A DNA stretch of 64,000 bases from Tenrec ecaudatus (Eukaryota; Chordata; Mammalia; Afrosoricida; Tenrecidae). The notes under the pieces are model-generated. The model saw only the letters and a list, made by a program, of their open reading frames with translations. It was not told the origin of the DNA and did not search any database. Below are positions 44,111 to 56,244 of the stretch, one piece after another. A program made the translations under genes and the position numbers. Position 1 is the first letter of the stretch, and each line of letters begins with the position of its first letter. The stretch lies in the NCBI RefSeq assembly GCF_050624435.1, contig NC_134536.1:128472758-128536757 (forward strand). Reading direction: 5' to 3'.

Positions 44111-44230
44111 AGGAGATACGGCATACACACAGGAAATGGCTCATGGCGTATGTGTGTCTGAGTACTTGGGAAGAGATACAGCGTGAACGTAGGAAATGGC
44201 TCATGGCGGATGTGTGTCTGAGTACTTTCA
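44111..44230. repeat. 60-bp tandem duplication (two units)
   Basis: 44111-44170 and 44171-44230 align with no gap. Both contain 'aggaaatggctcatggcg' and 'atgtgtgtctgagtactt', with differences clustered in the first 20 bases. Confidence 0.85.
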
Positions 44231-44989
44231 GCCTAAGGTTCTGAAAACGGGTGGGGGTTGTACAACACTGCGACTGCAATGCCACTGAACGGTACACTAG
44301 CAGATAAAAATGGCAAACCGACAATATGAGGTAGACTTTACCGCGGTAACATTTTAGAAATATACGTTCAGTCGGAGCTCTGGGCCCTTGCTCTGGGCTC
44401 CATCACACAAGGCTGAATGCTACACCCACCTCTCAAAAACCTGCCTGGAACCCACACAGAAAACTAAGGTAGGGACAAGATACCAAGGACAACCGCTCTA
44501 GAAGCGCTTCCCTCTCAGACTAGTTCTCAGCATCACTCCACAGCCCATGCACGCTGCCAACCTGAAACCTGTCACAGGTAGTCCGTCAGCTTACCCGCTC
44601 TGGGGACTGGCTGCGACAAGTCGCTACCTCTTCTTCCCAAGCAGGCACTTGGAATTTGTGCAGTCCCTGGGGCCCCTGAGTCTTCGGCTGAAATTGGGGC
44701 AAATGATGCTCCCTGGGAAACGAGCTGTGGAAAGGCGGACCTACGCCGGGAAAAGGGCATGTGAGTGGCTTTAGTCAAGTGCCCTCTTAGCAGACCCGCC
44801 CAGCATTCTCTAGGTCGCTGCCCCGCCACAGGAAAGCCACCTTCCCCTCTCTCCCACCAGCCTCTGGGCAGCAGTCCCGCTACAGCCCCGCGGGGGCTTT
44901 CCTCCAGTCTCTCCTCCGGGATAGGGAATTCCCCTCCCATTGGTGACTCAGTCTCCAAGGCCCGACACCACGCGCCGACTGGGTCCTCC

Positions 44990-45400
44990 CACCCCCAGAC
45001 TGCCCACTGGGTCCCAGGCCCCCTGCCCTCCCCCCTTTCCTCTCCGCCTCCGACCCCGCCGCGGCTCCCGCGCCTCTTCCTGACGCCACGGCTTCTCCGG
45101 CCTGCGCCCCGACTCCGCGCGAGGGTTTCCGCGACCCCCCCAACTCTCGCCGCGCCCCCGACCCGACTACTCCAAGCCCACAACAAACTTTCCGCCGCCG
45201 CCCGCTGCCTTCAGGCCGCCATCTTGCCGCGGGGCAGGCCGGGTAGTGGCCGGGACGGCGGGAATCCCCACGCACTCGGCGCCGCGCGTCATGAGGGGGC
45301 GGGGCGAGGGGCGGGGCCGGGTGGGGCCGGGGCGGGGCCTCCGCCCGCGGAGCTGGGGCACCGGGTGGTACTGCCTACAGCCGGGGAGAGCAGAGATGGG
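44990..45400 (-). promoter_or_regulatory. TJAP1: CpG island, probable TJAP1 promoter
   Basis: A CpG-rich block containing a minus-strand YY1-type AAGATGGCGGC (45215-45225). It is the only CpG island upstream of TJAP1 in the window and lies about 17.5 kb from the start codon, similar to the long 5' region in human. The ATG inside the YY1 motif is followed by GCG GCC TGA. Assignment to TJAP1 rests on position and strand. Confidence 0.7.
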
Positions 45401-45537
45401 AGGCAGCCGGAAGGTGGTGGTAGCAGTGGGCACAGCAGAAAGGGGACAAGGATTCTGGCACTCAAGATGTGTCGGTGCTCAGTAAATATCCAGTTGAATT
45501 GAAGCAATATGAGATTAAAAAAAAGAAAATGAAAAAT

Positions 45538-45731
45538 TCAGTGCCCTCGAGTCGATGCCAACTCACAGGGACTCATGGGACAGGGTAGAACTGCTCTTGT
45601 GGGCTTGTGAGACCGAAACTCTTTACCGGAGTAGGCAGCCCCACCTTCCTCTCTGATAACTGAAGCTTTCCATCTACTGACCTTGCAGTTAGCAGTCCAA
45701 CGAGTAACTTCTACAGCGCCAGAGCTCCCGG
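45538..45731 (-). repeat. AfroSINE, nearly full length
   Basis: Reverse orientation: 'cagtgccctcgagtcgatgc', 'gggacagggtagaactgct', 'gaccttgcagttagcagtcc' and head 'ctacagcgccagagctccc'. Confidence 0.85.
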
Positions 45732-46340
45732 TGAGATGAAAATAAACTTTATAAGCAGAACAGAGGAGCATATCACAAAAATTAAGTAAGGGAGTCCTGG
45801 CATTGGCCTGGGTAAAGGCTTGCAAAGGTTCTCCATCACCCCAAGGGTAAAATCTGAGATTCTCTGTCTGGTGAACAGAGGCCTGCCTGGCTCAGCCTCT
45901 TCCACCCCCACCGACCTGATTTTCCACCTCTCCTCAGGTATTCAGGTTCATGAATTCTGTTGTTTCCGGCCACAGGTCATAAAATGTCTAGCCCTTCAGT
46001 CAACGTTACCACTTCCTAAAAGCCTACCCCAAATCCCCTGGGAAAATTGGATATTCCTTTCTTTGGACACCCTCTAGTAATTTCATAACTTTATTTTAGC
46101 TATTCCAGGCTAAACTTACGCATTACTTATTTAACTATATGATACATCCCATACTAGGTTGCTGCTCCTTCAGAGCAAAAAAAACCCATGTCTGGTTGTA
46201 TCTCCATCTTCCCTAGCAGGTGCCTGGCACACTGTTAGTTCTCAGATTACTCAATGAATGAATCATGTGGCACCTTCCCAGACTAGTGTTTGCTGGGTCT
46301 TCTAGAGAAACAAGGCCAGTGATTCTTGTTTGTGTATGTA
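45732..46340. other. Intergenic, nothing recognised
   Basis: No gene. The last part may belong to an older repeat ('gtcttctagagaaacaagg') that the mariner copy entered. Confidence 0.35.
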
Positions 46341-46354
46341 CAAGGGGTACCCCC

Positions 46355-46357
<3 letters not shown>

Positions 46358-46399
<42 letters not shown>
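46358..46399. repeat. (CA)n microsatellite
   Basis: About 20 CA units inside the mariner left end, followed by ccccaaac. Confidence 0.95.
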
Positions 46400-46401
<2 letters not shown>

Positions 46402-46574
46402 CAAACAGAAAAAAGCTCCACGGAGCAGAGCTTTGGTAGTGTGCATTTTTCCCGCTGGGTGAGTATCTAACTTGCTCAGAGTTAGTGCACCCAGTGGCAT
46501 CGCCTGGGGAGAGTCTCTCTGGTCACAGGGAACTTTTTCGTACAAGCAGTTTCACTCGAACCTCGTTTTTTGTG

Positions 46575-47265
46575 ATGGCTGATTTAAGAAAACAGCGTAC
46601 AGCTGTGAAATTTTGTTTCCTGCTCAAGAAAAATGCCGTAGAAACTTTTGTGATGTTGGATATAGCGAACAAGGACAGTACTATGGGGAAAAACTCAAGT
46701 GTACTAGTGGTTTTCTCATTTCAAAAAAAGGTGAAATGTCGACTGATGACAAACCTCATCTGGACTTCCCGCAACTTCCCAAACAGACGACAATGTCCAC
46801 TTGTAGTGCATTTGGAGTTCGTTCCACCAGGTCAGACTGTCAATCAAGCTTTCTGTTTAGAGGTTGTGAAAACATTGTGTAACAGCATGCTACAAAAAAG
46901 GCCTGATTTGTGGCAGGAGGGGGACTGGTTTTGCCACCACGACAACGCACCTGCTCATGCAGCCATCTCAGTGCACCAGTTTTGGGCAAAAAACAGCATT
47001 GCCTCTCTGATCTCATGCACCTTACTCCCCTGACCTCACTCTGTGTGACTTCTTTTTGTTTCCTCAAATGAGGAGGCACATGAAAGAATCGTGATTTGAA
47101 GATGTAGAAGAGGTGAAGAAAAAAACAAGGGAGGTGCTGTCAGCCGTCCAAACAGATGAATTTGAAAAATGTTTCCAACAATGGAATCACAGATTTGACA
47201 AATGTATTAAGTTTAATGGAAAGTACTTTAAAGGTGATGAGGTTTTTTGTGCCAAAAAATTTTGA
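46575..47265 (+). pseudogene. Mariner transposase, deleted and frameshifted
   Basis: Mariner transposases cut and paste the element through a DDD (D34D) active site. This copy begins with the family's N-terminal start (MADLRKQRTAVKFCFLLKK) and the ends of the DNA-binding part. It then jumps near 46790 to the EFVPPGQTVNQAF region, losing roughly 110-115 codons, including the first catalytic Asp. The second Asp is present in HDNAPAH (GAC at 46941). The third (GAC at 47047) is in another frame because 106 nt, not 105, separate them. A stop interrupts the late part, and the final segment (DEFEKCFQQW...) ends at TGA 47263-47265. The copy cannot make active enzyme. Confidence 0.85.
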
Positions 47266-47299
47266 TAGGTAGCTTAAATATTTTTGAACCCCCTTGAAT

Positions 47300-48960
47300 A
47301 TCAAAAAGAGATTTATATCAAAAATGGTTCACAGAGCAGTAGAAGAGGGTAAGTCCAGTCAAATTCAAGTCCATAAGTCAGATGGAAGATGGAAACATCT
47401 CTTGGTTGTGTCTCTGCAGAGACTAAAGAATGGGAACCAGGAAGACCACACATTGGTAGATGCGACGCTGAATGTATCTAAGATTGGGTGTGTGCTGATG
47501 CCTCCTGAGATCTAACAGGAGGTCAATGAATGGGAGGCAGGATCCAGACGGAGCAGCAGAAGCAAGCTAGCTTCAGCACAGTGTCCATCTGGACTCAGAG
47601 TAGGCCACACCCAAAATGAAACTCCCGCAATTGTATCGAGCCCATGGCCAGATTAAAGAGGGGGGTGTTCAGCCTATTCTCCCCACAACTACTTGGCTGC
47701 TTCACAGAAGATCCCGTTATGGAGTTGACCACAACACGTGAGGTACTATCGTGGGAGAATTCTGGTGCAGCAAAGTTGACACACAACCTATTACAACTAA
47801 GCATACTGTCTTGCTCAGAGCCACTGCCTTTGCGGTTTCCTGCAGATGAAGGTTCTCCTGCTTCTTCTCCCACTCATGTCTCTGTTCCAATGCCCCTTCC
47901 CTGACCTCCCCGCCTGACACGTCATCCTCACTCACTCTCTCTGGTCCTGAATGAGGGCTTTCTCTCACGATCTGATATTTCAGGCCATCCTTCTTGGTTT
48001 GTTTCTTGACTGCCTTCCCCGACGACAGCGCAAACTCCAGAGCTCCAGGACACTGTCTGATTCATCACAGTGTCCCCAGTGCCAAGAACAAAGCCTGGCC
48101 TAGTAGGTGCTCAAGTGTTTACTGCATGAATAAGTGTTTACTAGATGGATTGTGGAACACAGTGGAGGTGCTGAGTGAGAATAACGAAAACTAGGAGATG
48201 TAGAGGTGCAAGTCACAGGCCCCGAGGCCAGACTTGGCCTTATCAGGAATGGCAACAAAGAGAGCCCAGCAAAGGAGGGGGGCATGAGCACCAGGTGGGC
48301 CCAGGCCTCCTGGGAAAGCCCGAGGACAGCCAGAAGGCCAGGTTGACAGCAAGGTGGGCTGGAGGTCAAGGAGTTACTCAGACCCCAAGAGGGCATCTAC
48401 CCGAACCCAGGCCCCCTGACCAGATGGTTCCGGAGATACCTCAGCACCTGTCCCTCTATAAATTATCCAGTGCCCCCTCCTGTTTGTGCTCTCTGATGAC
48501 AGCCGGAACAATTGTTCAGGAACTCCATCTGCCCCCTTGATTCCCCTCCCCTCCATAGCTCATCAACATTTCACAGCCGAGAGGTGTCCCCTTTCCCTGG
48601 GCTTAGGGACAGGAACAGGAGCCAGGCTCATCTCCTCCTGGGACTGACCGCAGACATCCACCCCCTACCAACACACAGAGATAAAACCTCAGCAGTCCTT
48701 CCTGCATCCAACTACCTTTATTGCCCGTTCTGCCCTTGCTTTCCTAGCCCACACGTATTTTTCAAAAATGCATAAAACTACACGAACGCCATCTCAGAGG
48801 CTAAAAGAAGGGCCCCCTCAGACTGCCTGTACCAAGAAACAAAACCCCGAAAATGTAGACCCATGGTGAGCCCACGTGTTCCCAAGTAGAACCGTTGCAT
48901 AAGGTAGTCTCGGCTGTGATCTTTACAGAAGCAGGTCACCAGGCCTTTTGCCCACAGAAC
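47300..48960. other. Intergenic, nothing recognised
   Basis: No exon or repeat that I can name. Short open frames on both strands carry no domain. Confidence 0.4.
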
Positions 48961-48961
48961 G

Positions 48962-49134
48962 TCTGAGTGAGTTTGAGCTGCCTACTGCCGATGCCCTGTG
49001 TGAACTTTCTGAGGCTTTAAATCTCTACGGAGCAGACATGGGCATGAGGCTCCCCTGGAAAGACGGGTGGGTTCGAACTGCTGACCTTGTGGTTAGCAGC
49101 CCACTCTGTAACTGGCTTCATCACTAGGCCTCCT
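48962..49134 (-). repeat. AfroSINE
   Basis: Reverse orientation: 'gggttcgaactgctgacctt', 'gtggttagcagcccactctg' and head remnant 'catcactaggcctcc'. The tail is decayed. Confidence 0.75.
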
Positions 49135-49784
49135 CTAAGGTGAACAGTCAGGTGTGAATTGACTGTGCCCCTCAGGGACCTCTTACCCATACCACGCTTT
49201 CAAAATGTGATAGCTGGTGAGAATCTAAGGCCACAGACTCAGGGTTGTTTTTGTTGTTGTTGCTTTGTGTTGTTTTCTCTGTTAAGAACGAAAGAAAACC
49301 CTGCTTGAAGACAAAAGTGCGGGAAGCTCTTTTTCTTTCATAAGTAGCCATCACCCCCCCAGATCCCCTCTCGGCCCTTCGGACCCACAGGGGAAGGAGG
49401 CTCTTATACTCTCTAGGAAACAAACTCATGGACCAAATATTTGAAAAGTCATTCATTCTGAAAACAGCAAAGTGTCAGTAAACACAACAAAGCACATCTG
49501 TTGTTGTTGCTGTTTAAAAACAAATAAATCACAGTCTGCCAGCACTTTTAACTTTCAGGGTCTGTGCGATGATATTCTCTGTAGTACAGGGAGCCCTCTT
49601 GCCCCATCACCCACACCCCTTCTGTGGAGGGACAGGTGCACACATGCTTCCTCGTCTGTCCATTTCCTAGGTCATGTCCCTGCTCACCGTCCCGGCAGCT
49701 GGGTCATTTCAAAGGTGGGGCAATAAGCGTGCCTTTGCAGGCTTTCAGGGTTTTTAGAAATAGTGGCGGTCTGGTATCTGCTTG

Positions 49785-50610
49785 TTCTTGATTTTTTATT
49801 GGGAATGAGGTGGAAGTTTTTACAGAGCCGATCATCAGTTTAACATTCAACTATTCAAACGCATTTTGACTCAACTCTTCCACTGCAGTCCCCTCCTGGT
49901 CCCATCACTTCTCCCACTCTTCTCTGGCCCCAGCCTCCCTTCTATCCTTGTCCGCTCCACTCTGTCCTTGGGTAACTGCTGCCCTTTGGAGTTCAAAGGG
50001 GGGATTGCTCAACCACAGGGATGAGTCCCCTTCCAAACCTGAAGGTGGAGAAGGGTCATGGCCTGGGGGTCTCACCTGTCTCGGTCCGGCCAGTAAGCCT
50101 GATCTCACTTGCGATGTTGAGTTCTTGTTCCACATTTTCTCCCACTCTGTCCAGGCCCTTCTAGAATCCCTGGCGGTACAGTGGTTCCGCACTGGGCTGT
50201 TAACTGAAAAGGCAGCAGTTCAAAACCACCAGCCCCTCCGAGGGAGAAAGACAGGGCTTTCTACTCCCGTGAAGATTACAGTCACCGAACTCACAGGGGC
50301 GGCTCTACCCTGTCCTGCAGGGTCGCTATGAGTCAGGATCGACTCGATGGCAGTGAGTTTGGGTGGGGTTTATCCAGAACCGTCTAATGCGATCCTTTTG
50401 AGAGTGTTAGTAGTGGTAGCCAGTTCCAGTGGGGAGACTGCTGTTTGTGTGGTCCATCAGCCTGCTGGACTGATCCCTATGTTTTTCCATGTTCCTCCCT
50501 CTTGTCTCCTCTGGAAGTGGAGAGACTAATAATTGCAAGGTAGATGTCCATTCCTACACATTTATGGCCCCAGTAACCACCCACCAAAGTAGAATGTAGA
50601 ACCTAGTCTA
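49785..50610 (-). repeat. L1 3'-UTR split by an AfroSINE
   Basis: The plus strand starts 'ttttttattgggaatgaggt' and runs to 'ccactctgtccaggccctt'. It resumes after the SINE with 'gatccttttgagagtgttag' and ends in 'caccaaagtagaatgtaga'. Order and orientation match an afrotherian-type L1 3' UTR interrupted at 50163. Confidence 0.7.
50163..50367 (+). repeat. AfroSINE, full length, nested in L1
   Basis: Head 'gaatccctggcggtacagtg' and tail 'gtcgctatgagtcaggatcg' then 'atggcagtgagtttggg'. It is one of the least diverged copies here and lies inside the older L1 sequence. Confidence 0.9.
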
Positions 50611-50611
50611 C

Positions 50612-50705
50612 TTCTGGAAACCCTGCTGTGAGATGTCTACGAAGCAGAGTTCCACTGTCCCACACAAGGATTGCCGTGAGTCCAAATTGACTGGAAGGCG
50701 ACAGC
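50612..50705 (+). repeat. AfroSINE 3' half
   Basis: 'gcagagttccactgtccc' and 'ttgccgtgagtccaaattga' match the second half of the SINE. The head is missing. Confidence 0.55.
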
Positions 50706-52760
50706 ACGTCCATGGCTGTCCCTCGATGCCCCCCAGGTCCTGGTTCGTGCTGCAGGCACGACCTGCACCATGTGAGCAAGCATTCCCGGATCACGATCCA
50801 CCTGGGTGCAAGGCATCTCCTCCGATTCTGTTGGTCTAGACTCACTCTCCCTGCTGTCATGAATGTTGAAGTTCAAGGTTGAACTAATCGATTCTATGTA
50901 GACAAAAAAGGGTTTTGGGAAAGAAGGGGGTCTTCGACAGCGACAGCCTGTGAGCTCCTGGTAGTGGAGAACTCCTGGGAAGGAGCTGAAGCCATGCTGG
51001 GCTCAGTCCCAAAGGCCTTTAGGAGGTTCATCCTGACAGCTGGAAGGGCCTTAGGTCAGAGGGAGCTTTTTTGGGTTACATTTGACATTATTTGTCTACG
51101 AATAGCCTGAAACCAGGAGGCTGTTTCCAAACTTATTTGTAACCCTGATTAGACGTGCCGAGTCCTGTGTACATGATTGTTCTGACTCTGAGCTCGGGGA
51201 TCATGTAGTCACCGCTCTAGCTTTCCCTGAGCCTCGTTTCCTAAATCTGCCTTTAGTGAGAGCCCACAGATGCCACCCTGATAGATGCACTTTTATTCTA
51301 TGCAAATGCCTTTCTCCGAAGGGAACGTTAGGTTTGATGAGAGCCAAACAAATGGAACTTTAAAGCCACACATCTGGACGTGATTGTGATTGTATGATAC
51401 TGTTCTCCGGCTTCTGGAGGAATCAACCATCTCCCAACTCTAGGTGCCCCCGAGCTGGTCTTTCCCTTCATCTCAGACTTTGACCTTGCCTCCTCCCCAA
51501 TCTCAAACTCGGAAAATTCGGAAGCAGCAGCTTGTCTCCTTCCCCCTCTCTGGGACTGCCATGCATCCAGTTGGCCAGGCCCTGCTCCCCTCTGAGCGTG
51601 CTCTTCAGTCTCCTTGCTGCTTCACGGGTAAGCTTCTCTCTATTCAGTCGGGTCATCGCCAGCAACTTGGCCTCCAATGTACGTGCTCAGTTGCCCATAG
51701 CACGTGTTTATCTGGGAAAGGCCAAGAGAGGAGACCCGGGTTCTCAGAGAGTCATGGACCCTCTGAGGCTGCTGGAAGGTGAGAGGGGCTTGGTGAACTC
51801 GTGAACACCTGGTACAGCTGCGCTTTACACTGGGCGTTCTGCACAGGGGTGGCCCTCTGGTCCTGCCAGGACAGCTATCTGCACACCTTGAGGGTCCTAA
51901 GTGGATGGGGGTCCAGTCTTCACATTCTGCACACTAGCCATGTGACTGCAAAGACTCCCCTTCAACCACCGCTCAGGGAACCCCAAGCCAGCCTCTACCT
52001 TCACCCAGCTTCCTCTCTGCCTGAAAAGATCTTCCCGGGCACTCCAGGCACGGTATTCGGGACCTGAGTCTTGGCACCGTTGTTCCCTGATGCATATCGA
52101 AGGCTGTGCCAAGACACACACAGTCAAGTACAGCCAAGAGGTGGGAACAATGGCTGGGTTTTGGTTTCAGCCCTGGAGCAGCTGGATCCAACTCTGCTGT
52201 CAGGCAGGAGGGGCGGTGGGGGTGGAGAGGAGGACAGAAAACAAGTCAAGACGGTGGAGGTGGGCGTGGAGGTGGGGGTGGGGGCATTTGCTTCAGAGAA
52301 GGGTGGACTAGTGAGACATGGCTCCCCTACAGAGCTCTTACACAAGGCACCCACTTCTTAGGTTGACCAGCCCTGGCTTGGGAAGGCAGTGAGAGGAAAG
52401 GGTCAGCAGGTAGATGATGGCCTCTTGCCTGGTGAGGACAAGGACTGATGTGCCTGCCCCTGGGTCACTATGATGTCCAGATCCACAGGTGCATCTGCTG
52501 CCCTGACACACACACACCCATTTACTTGGTGTGGGTGAGGGGTGAATCGGAGGTGTCTGCCAGACTAGACTGTAAGCTGCCTGAGGGCAGGGGTCAGACT
52601 GTTTTCTCGTTTGTACATTAGTGTATTTGCTGAATGGCTGCACACTCCCCACCACAGCGCCCCCTACTGTGCTGGGCTGCAGCGGCAAGGAGCAGGTGTG
52701 TGGACGGATGACCAAGGGAACGGTCCACCGCGCTCTCTTCCCTGTCCTTTGCTTGTCTGT
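50706..52760. other. Intergenic, nothing recognised
   Basis: Two kilobases with no supportable gene or named repeat. Confidence 0.4.
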
Positions 52761-52761
52761 T

Positions 52762-52850
52762 TGTATTTTAATCGTTTTATTTGGGGGCTTGTACAATCCA
52801 TCCATCCATTGTGTCGAGCACATTTGTACATTTGTAGCCTCTGTACTTTG
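52762..52850 (-). repeat. L1 3' tail fragment
   Basis: 'tttaatcgttttatttgggg' then 'gcttgtacaatccatccatc', the reverse of the L1 end at 35740. Confidence 0.65.
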
Positions 52851-53130
52851 ATTTTGTTCGGATCTGATAAAATTTCCTGGATATAAAGGAGGTTGGGAGA
52901 GAGAAGAAGGAGACCTTGTGAACCTGGAGGGGCCTGGAGGAGAAGCCGGTTGTCACATTCCAGAAAATGAATGGTGCGCAAAGGGAAGGAACCTAAGAGT
53001 TGGAAGGAAGGTGCTTTAGGGCAGGGTGGCTACTGGTCAGGTCTGGGGTCAAAGTCAGAAATGAGCCTCCTTTGTCTAAAAGCTTCCCCCCAAAAGAGGT
53101 CATGGTTAAACAAACAAACAAACAAAATAA

Positions 53131-53341
53131 CCCAAACTCACTGCCATCTAGTCATTTCTGACCGATGGTAACCCTATAGGGCAGGATAGACCTGGCCACC
53201 CACCCTACCTTGCGGGTTTCCAAGACTGTAGCTCTTTACAGGAGTGGAAAGCCCCATCTTCCTCTCTCAGAGTAGTTGGTGGTTTCAAACTGCAGACGTC
53301 ATGGTTAGCACCCCCACAGATAACTACTACGCCATCAAGGC
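53131..53341 (-). repeat. AfroSINE, full length
   Basis: Reverse orientation: 'aactcactgccatctagtca', 'ctatagggcaggatagacct' and head 'ataactactacgccatcaag'. An A-rich (caaa)n tract precedes it at 53110-53128. Confidence 0.85.
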
Positions 53342-54827
53342 AGGCTTAGGAGAACTCTGAAGTCATCCGGCTCTGCAGTGGAGTGAATTATTGAATACGG
53401 TTCTTCCAGCCACAGTGTTTGCAATTCCCACCAAAGGACCTTGTCTGGGTGGTGTGAGTTAGAGAAGGGGGTGGGGGGTAAGAAAATGGCCCAGGGGCTG
53501 TGCCTGCCTGTGGAGAACCCCCTCCACATCTTAAAGAGGACAGACATCTTAAAGGTCACACCCGCCTCCGTCTGTCCATCACTCCCTTCACCCTGTTCTG
53601 ACACCAGGCAGCCCTCCCACGACACTCTGCTTCTTTGTTGGGTTTGATCATCCATGATCATGACCACTCGGAACTCACGGACAGCACTCATGATGAAGGG
53701 GTTTCTGAGGGAAGCTCACTGGCTACAAAGCGTCAAGGATACAGATCTTCTGCAGCCTGGGCAGTCAGGTTCTCTGGTCCTCACGTCTCAGCCACAGGGT
53801 CCCTTGGCCTCCGGCTGCTCAGAAAAATACCCGAAGGGCACCCCCCTCTGACAGCCAGCCTCCTGTCCAAGGGCACTCAACTTTCCTCATTCCGTGGGCC
53901 CAGAGGACAACCCGCTGCTCTGCCACAAGGTCTTGGTGCTGCTCCTTGGCTCTGTCTCATGTCTGTGCTGTGGCCTCCGTGTCTCTGCTGCCTCTACCAC
54001 TGCAGGCAAGGATTTTGCACGTGCTCTGCCAGTGGCTCTTCGTTCTTGATGTTCATGGGATGCCTGTTTCTAAGACGGTTCCCTTGATACTCAACAGAAT
54101 GACAAAGCTGACCAATCCCTGAACCCTCTCTGCACCTTGTTTGCATAGGACTAGGTAGAAGAGCCATCCCAAGTAATTTCCACATCATCCAGCGGGGGAA
54201 GATCCTGATTGGAGTCTATGATTCAGTGGTGAGTGGTTGCTAACAGGGCAACCACTGCTGGGTATCAAATGAGCCACCGCAGAAGCAGGAAAGGGGGATT
54301 TCACTACTAGCAAGAATGACGAGCTGGAGTGAAGAGTGTCCTTTGAACCTCAAGGTCCCTGTGCACCAAATCTCGGGATCCAGCAGCAGCTGTGACACCA
54401 GAGGACACGCGGAGCAATGACAGCAACAGCAGCAGAATCAAGCGCCAGAGCACCAGGCAGAGCAGTGGGCTTCCCATTTAAGATCAAAAGAGAGCCTTTG
54501 GGCAGGAAGCTGGCTTGTGGAGTGGGGTCTCTCTGGGAATTTAATTGGGAGAGCTAGGTTTGCTGACCCACAGCGCTAGAGCTGAGTGACTTTGAGCTCA
54601 GGCTTCTGGTAAGTTGGCATGCCCTTTGGGCATTTAATGACATTACTAAAAGAGTTTTGTAACCTTGGCAGTGCTGGGCAGAGGCAAGGCCAAGAGGCTG
54701 AAGATCAGAGAGGGGACGAACTGCCTGTGAGCACAGTATGTCGTCACTGAACAAGTGTATCCTGCACAGTTCTCACCTAAACGGTAACCAGGCAACCTCC
54801 CTAATTAACCCCTGATGGCGAGGGGTC
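53342..54827. other. Intergenic, nothing recognised
   Basis: No supportable gene or named repeat. Confidence 0.4.
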
Positions 54828-54828
54828 G

Positions 54829-54931
<103 letters not shown>

Positions 54932-55019
54932 CGGTGTACTTTGTCCTTGGGCACATGTTGTCCTTTGGACATCAGATGGTTGATTAGTCAAATATGGGGT
55001 TAAGGTCAGTTCCTGGCCT

Positions 55020-55345
55020 TAAAGGTGGTTAAGGGCCATAACTTTGGGGTCTCTCTCCAGTGAGTCTATCTATCCAGTAAGCCTGAGCTCTATTCAAATT
55101 TGGGAGTTTTGTTCCACATTTTCCTCCCACTTCATTGTAAGTATTGTCTCTGAATTCTATCTGGCCATTCAAGGAATTTTTTTTTTTTTAGTAAGAAGCC
55201 TTACTATATGTTTTTAAGTTTTAACAATTTTATTGACATATACTTCACATTTCACACAATTTAATGGTTTAAATATATATATATATATATATATTTTAAA
55301 GACTTGTACCATCGTCACCATCAACAGTTTCAGAATGCAGTGAAT
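55020..55345 (-). repeat. L1 3'-UTR pieces with (AT)n run
   Basis: 55020-55170 resembles the 49785 L1 3' UTR ('gttttgttccacattttcct'). 55215-55345 starts 'tttaacaattttattgacat' and includes an (AT)n run at 55276-55297. Both are on the minus strand; whether they are one insertion is unclear. Confidence 0.5.
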
Positions 55346-55549
55346 TTTTTAACCCAACTGAGAAGCAGAGGGAGTGTTGGGAGGAAGATGGACGGAGGCT
55401 GGAGGAACGGCCTTTGGCAACTGATGCTGATGATGGTGCTCTTCATTCACATTGGGTAGCTGGAGATGGTCAGACATGACAGCCTATCCTGTTCCCAAAT
55501 CCCTCCAAAGGACACAGAAGTTAAAGCCAATAGTGAGTCAGCATCATAC

Positions 55550-55690
55550 CTGGAGTGGAACAAATGGTTGATGTGCTCAGCTACTAACTGAAAGGTTGGT
55601 AGTTCGAGTCCATCCACAGGTGCCTTAGAAGAAAGGCCTGGTGATCTACCTCTGCCATGTCAGCATTAGAACCTGGTGGAGCACAGTGCC
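55550..55690 (+). repeat. AfroSINE, diverged
   Basis: 'atgtgctcagctactaactg' then 'aaaggttggtagttcgagtc' and 'ccatccacaggtgccttag'. The box B sequence is intact and the tail lost. Confidence 0.6.
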
Positions 55691-55779
55691 CCTCTGCCAA
55701 CATGAAGGTGCCCCGAGCTGGAGTTGGCCCCCTAGGAATCGTGAAGGGAGGGCCTCCACCACCTGGCTTAGCCACTCGG

Positions 55780-56110
55780 CGGCTGGGACAGAAATGTCAC
55801 AAGGGGATGACTTTAACCAACAGAAATGTATCTTCTCTCAGCGCAGGAGGCTGGAAGTCCAAATGCAGAGGGGCAGCTAGGGGTGAAAGCTTTCTTTCTC
55901 TGTGGACTCTGAGGAAAGATCCTTCACCTCGGTAGGGCCCACATCCCTCGGAGGCCTTCATGTGACTGCTAGTCCATCTTCCCTGGGTCTCGGGCTTCGC
56001 AGGGCAGAGAGCTCAGGTCACACAGGGCACTGCACGCCCGGCTCTTTCTTTTTGGCGGTAGATTCCCTCTCTGCTCATGTCTCTCCTCTCTCATCTCATA
56101 TTTGTTGAAG
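55780..56110. repeat. Ancient interspersed repeat, family not named
   Basis: 'taaccaacagaaatgtatct' then 'ggaggctggaagtccaaatg' is a widely recurring mammalian repeat motif. A related copy appears at 59335-59410 and 59930-60265, split by an L1 end. Confidence 0.5.
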
Positions 56111-56244
56111 GGAACTCCCCTGACCTTGGATCAGGACCGTGAAGCAAGGAAGGGTTTTCCAAAGAGGTGACCCCACAGAATGTGGAAAGTATAAAACAAT
56201 ATTATTAATATCACGTGCAAATAAAAGTTTGAAGGTAATTTTTT

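Larger units (their letters stand above)
46341..47296 (+). mobile_element. Mariner (Tc1/mariner) transposon, internally deleted copy
   Basis: The ends are short inverted repeats: caaggggtacc at the left, and the reverse complement of the right end, caagggggttc. TA-containing sequence flanks both sides. Between them lies a decayed mariner transposase. The element is about 0.95 kb, where complete mariners are near 1.3 kb. A (CA)n microsatellite has grown inside the left untranslated part (46358-46399). The exact left boundary is uncertain by a few bases. Confidence 0.8.
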
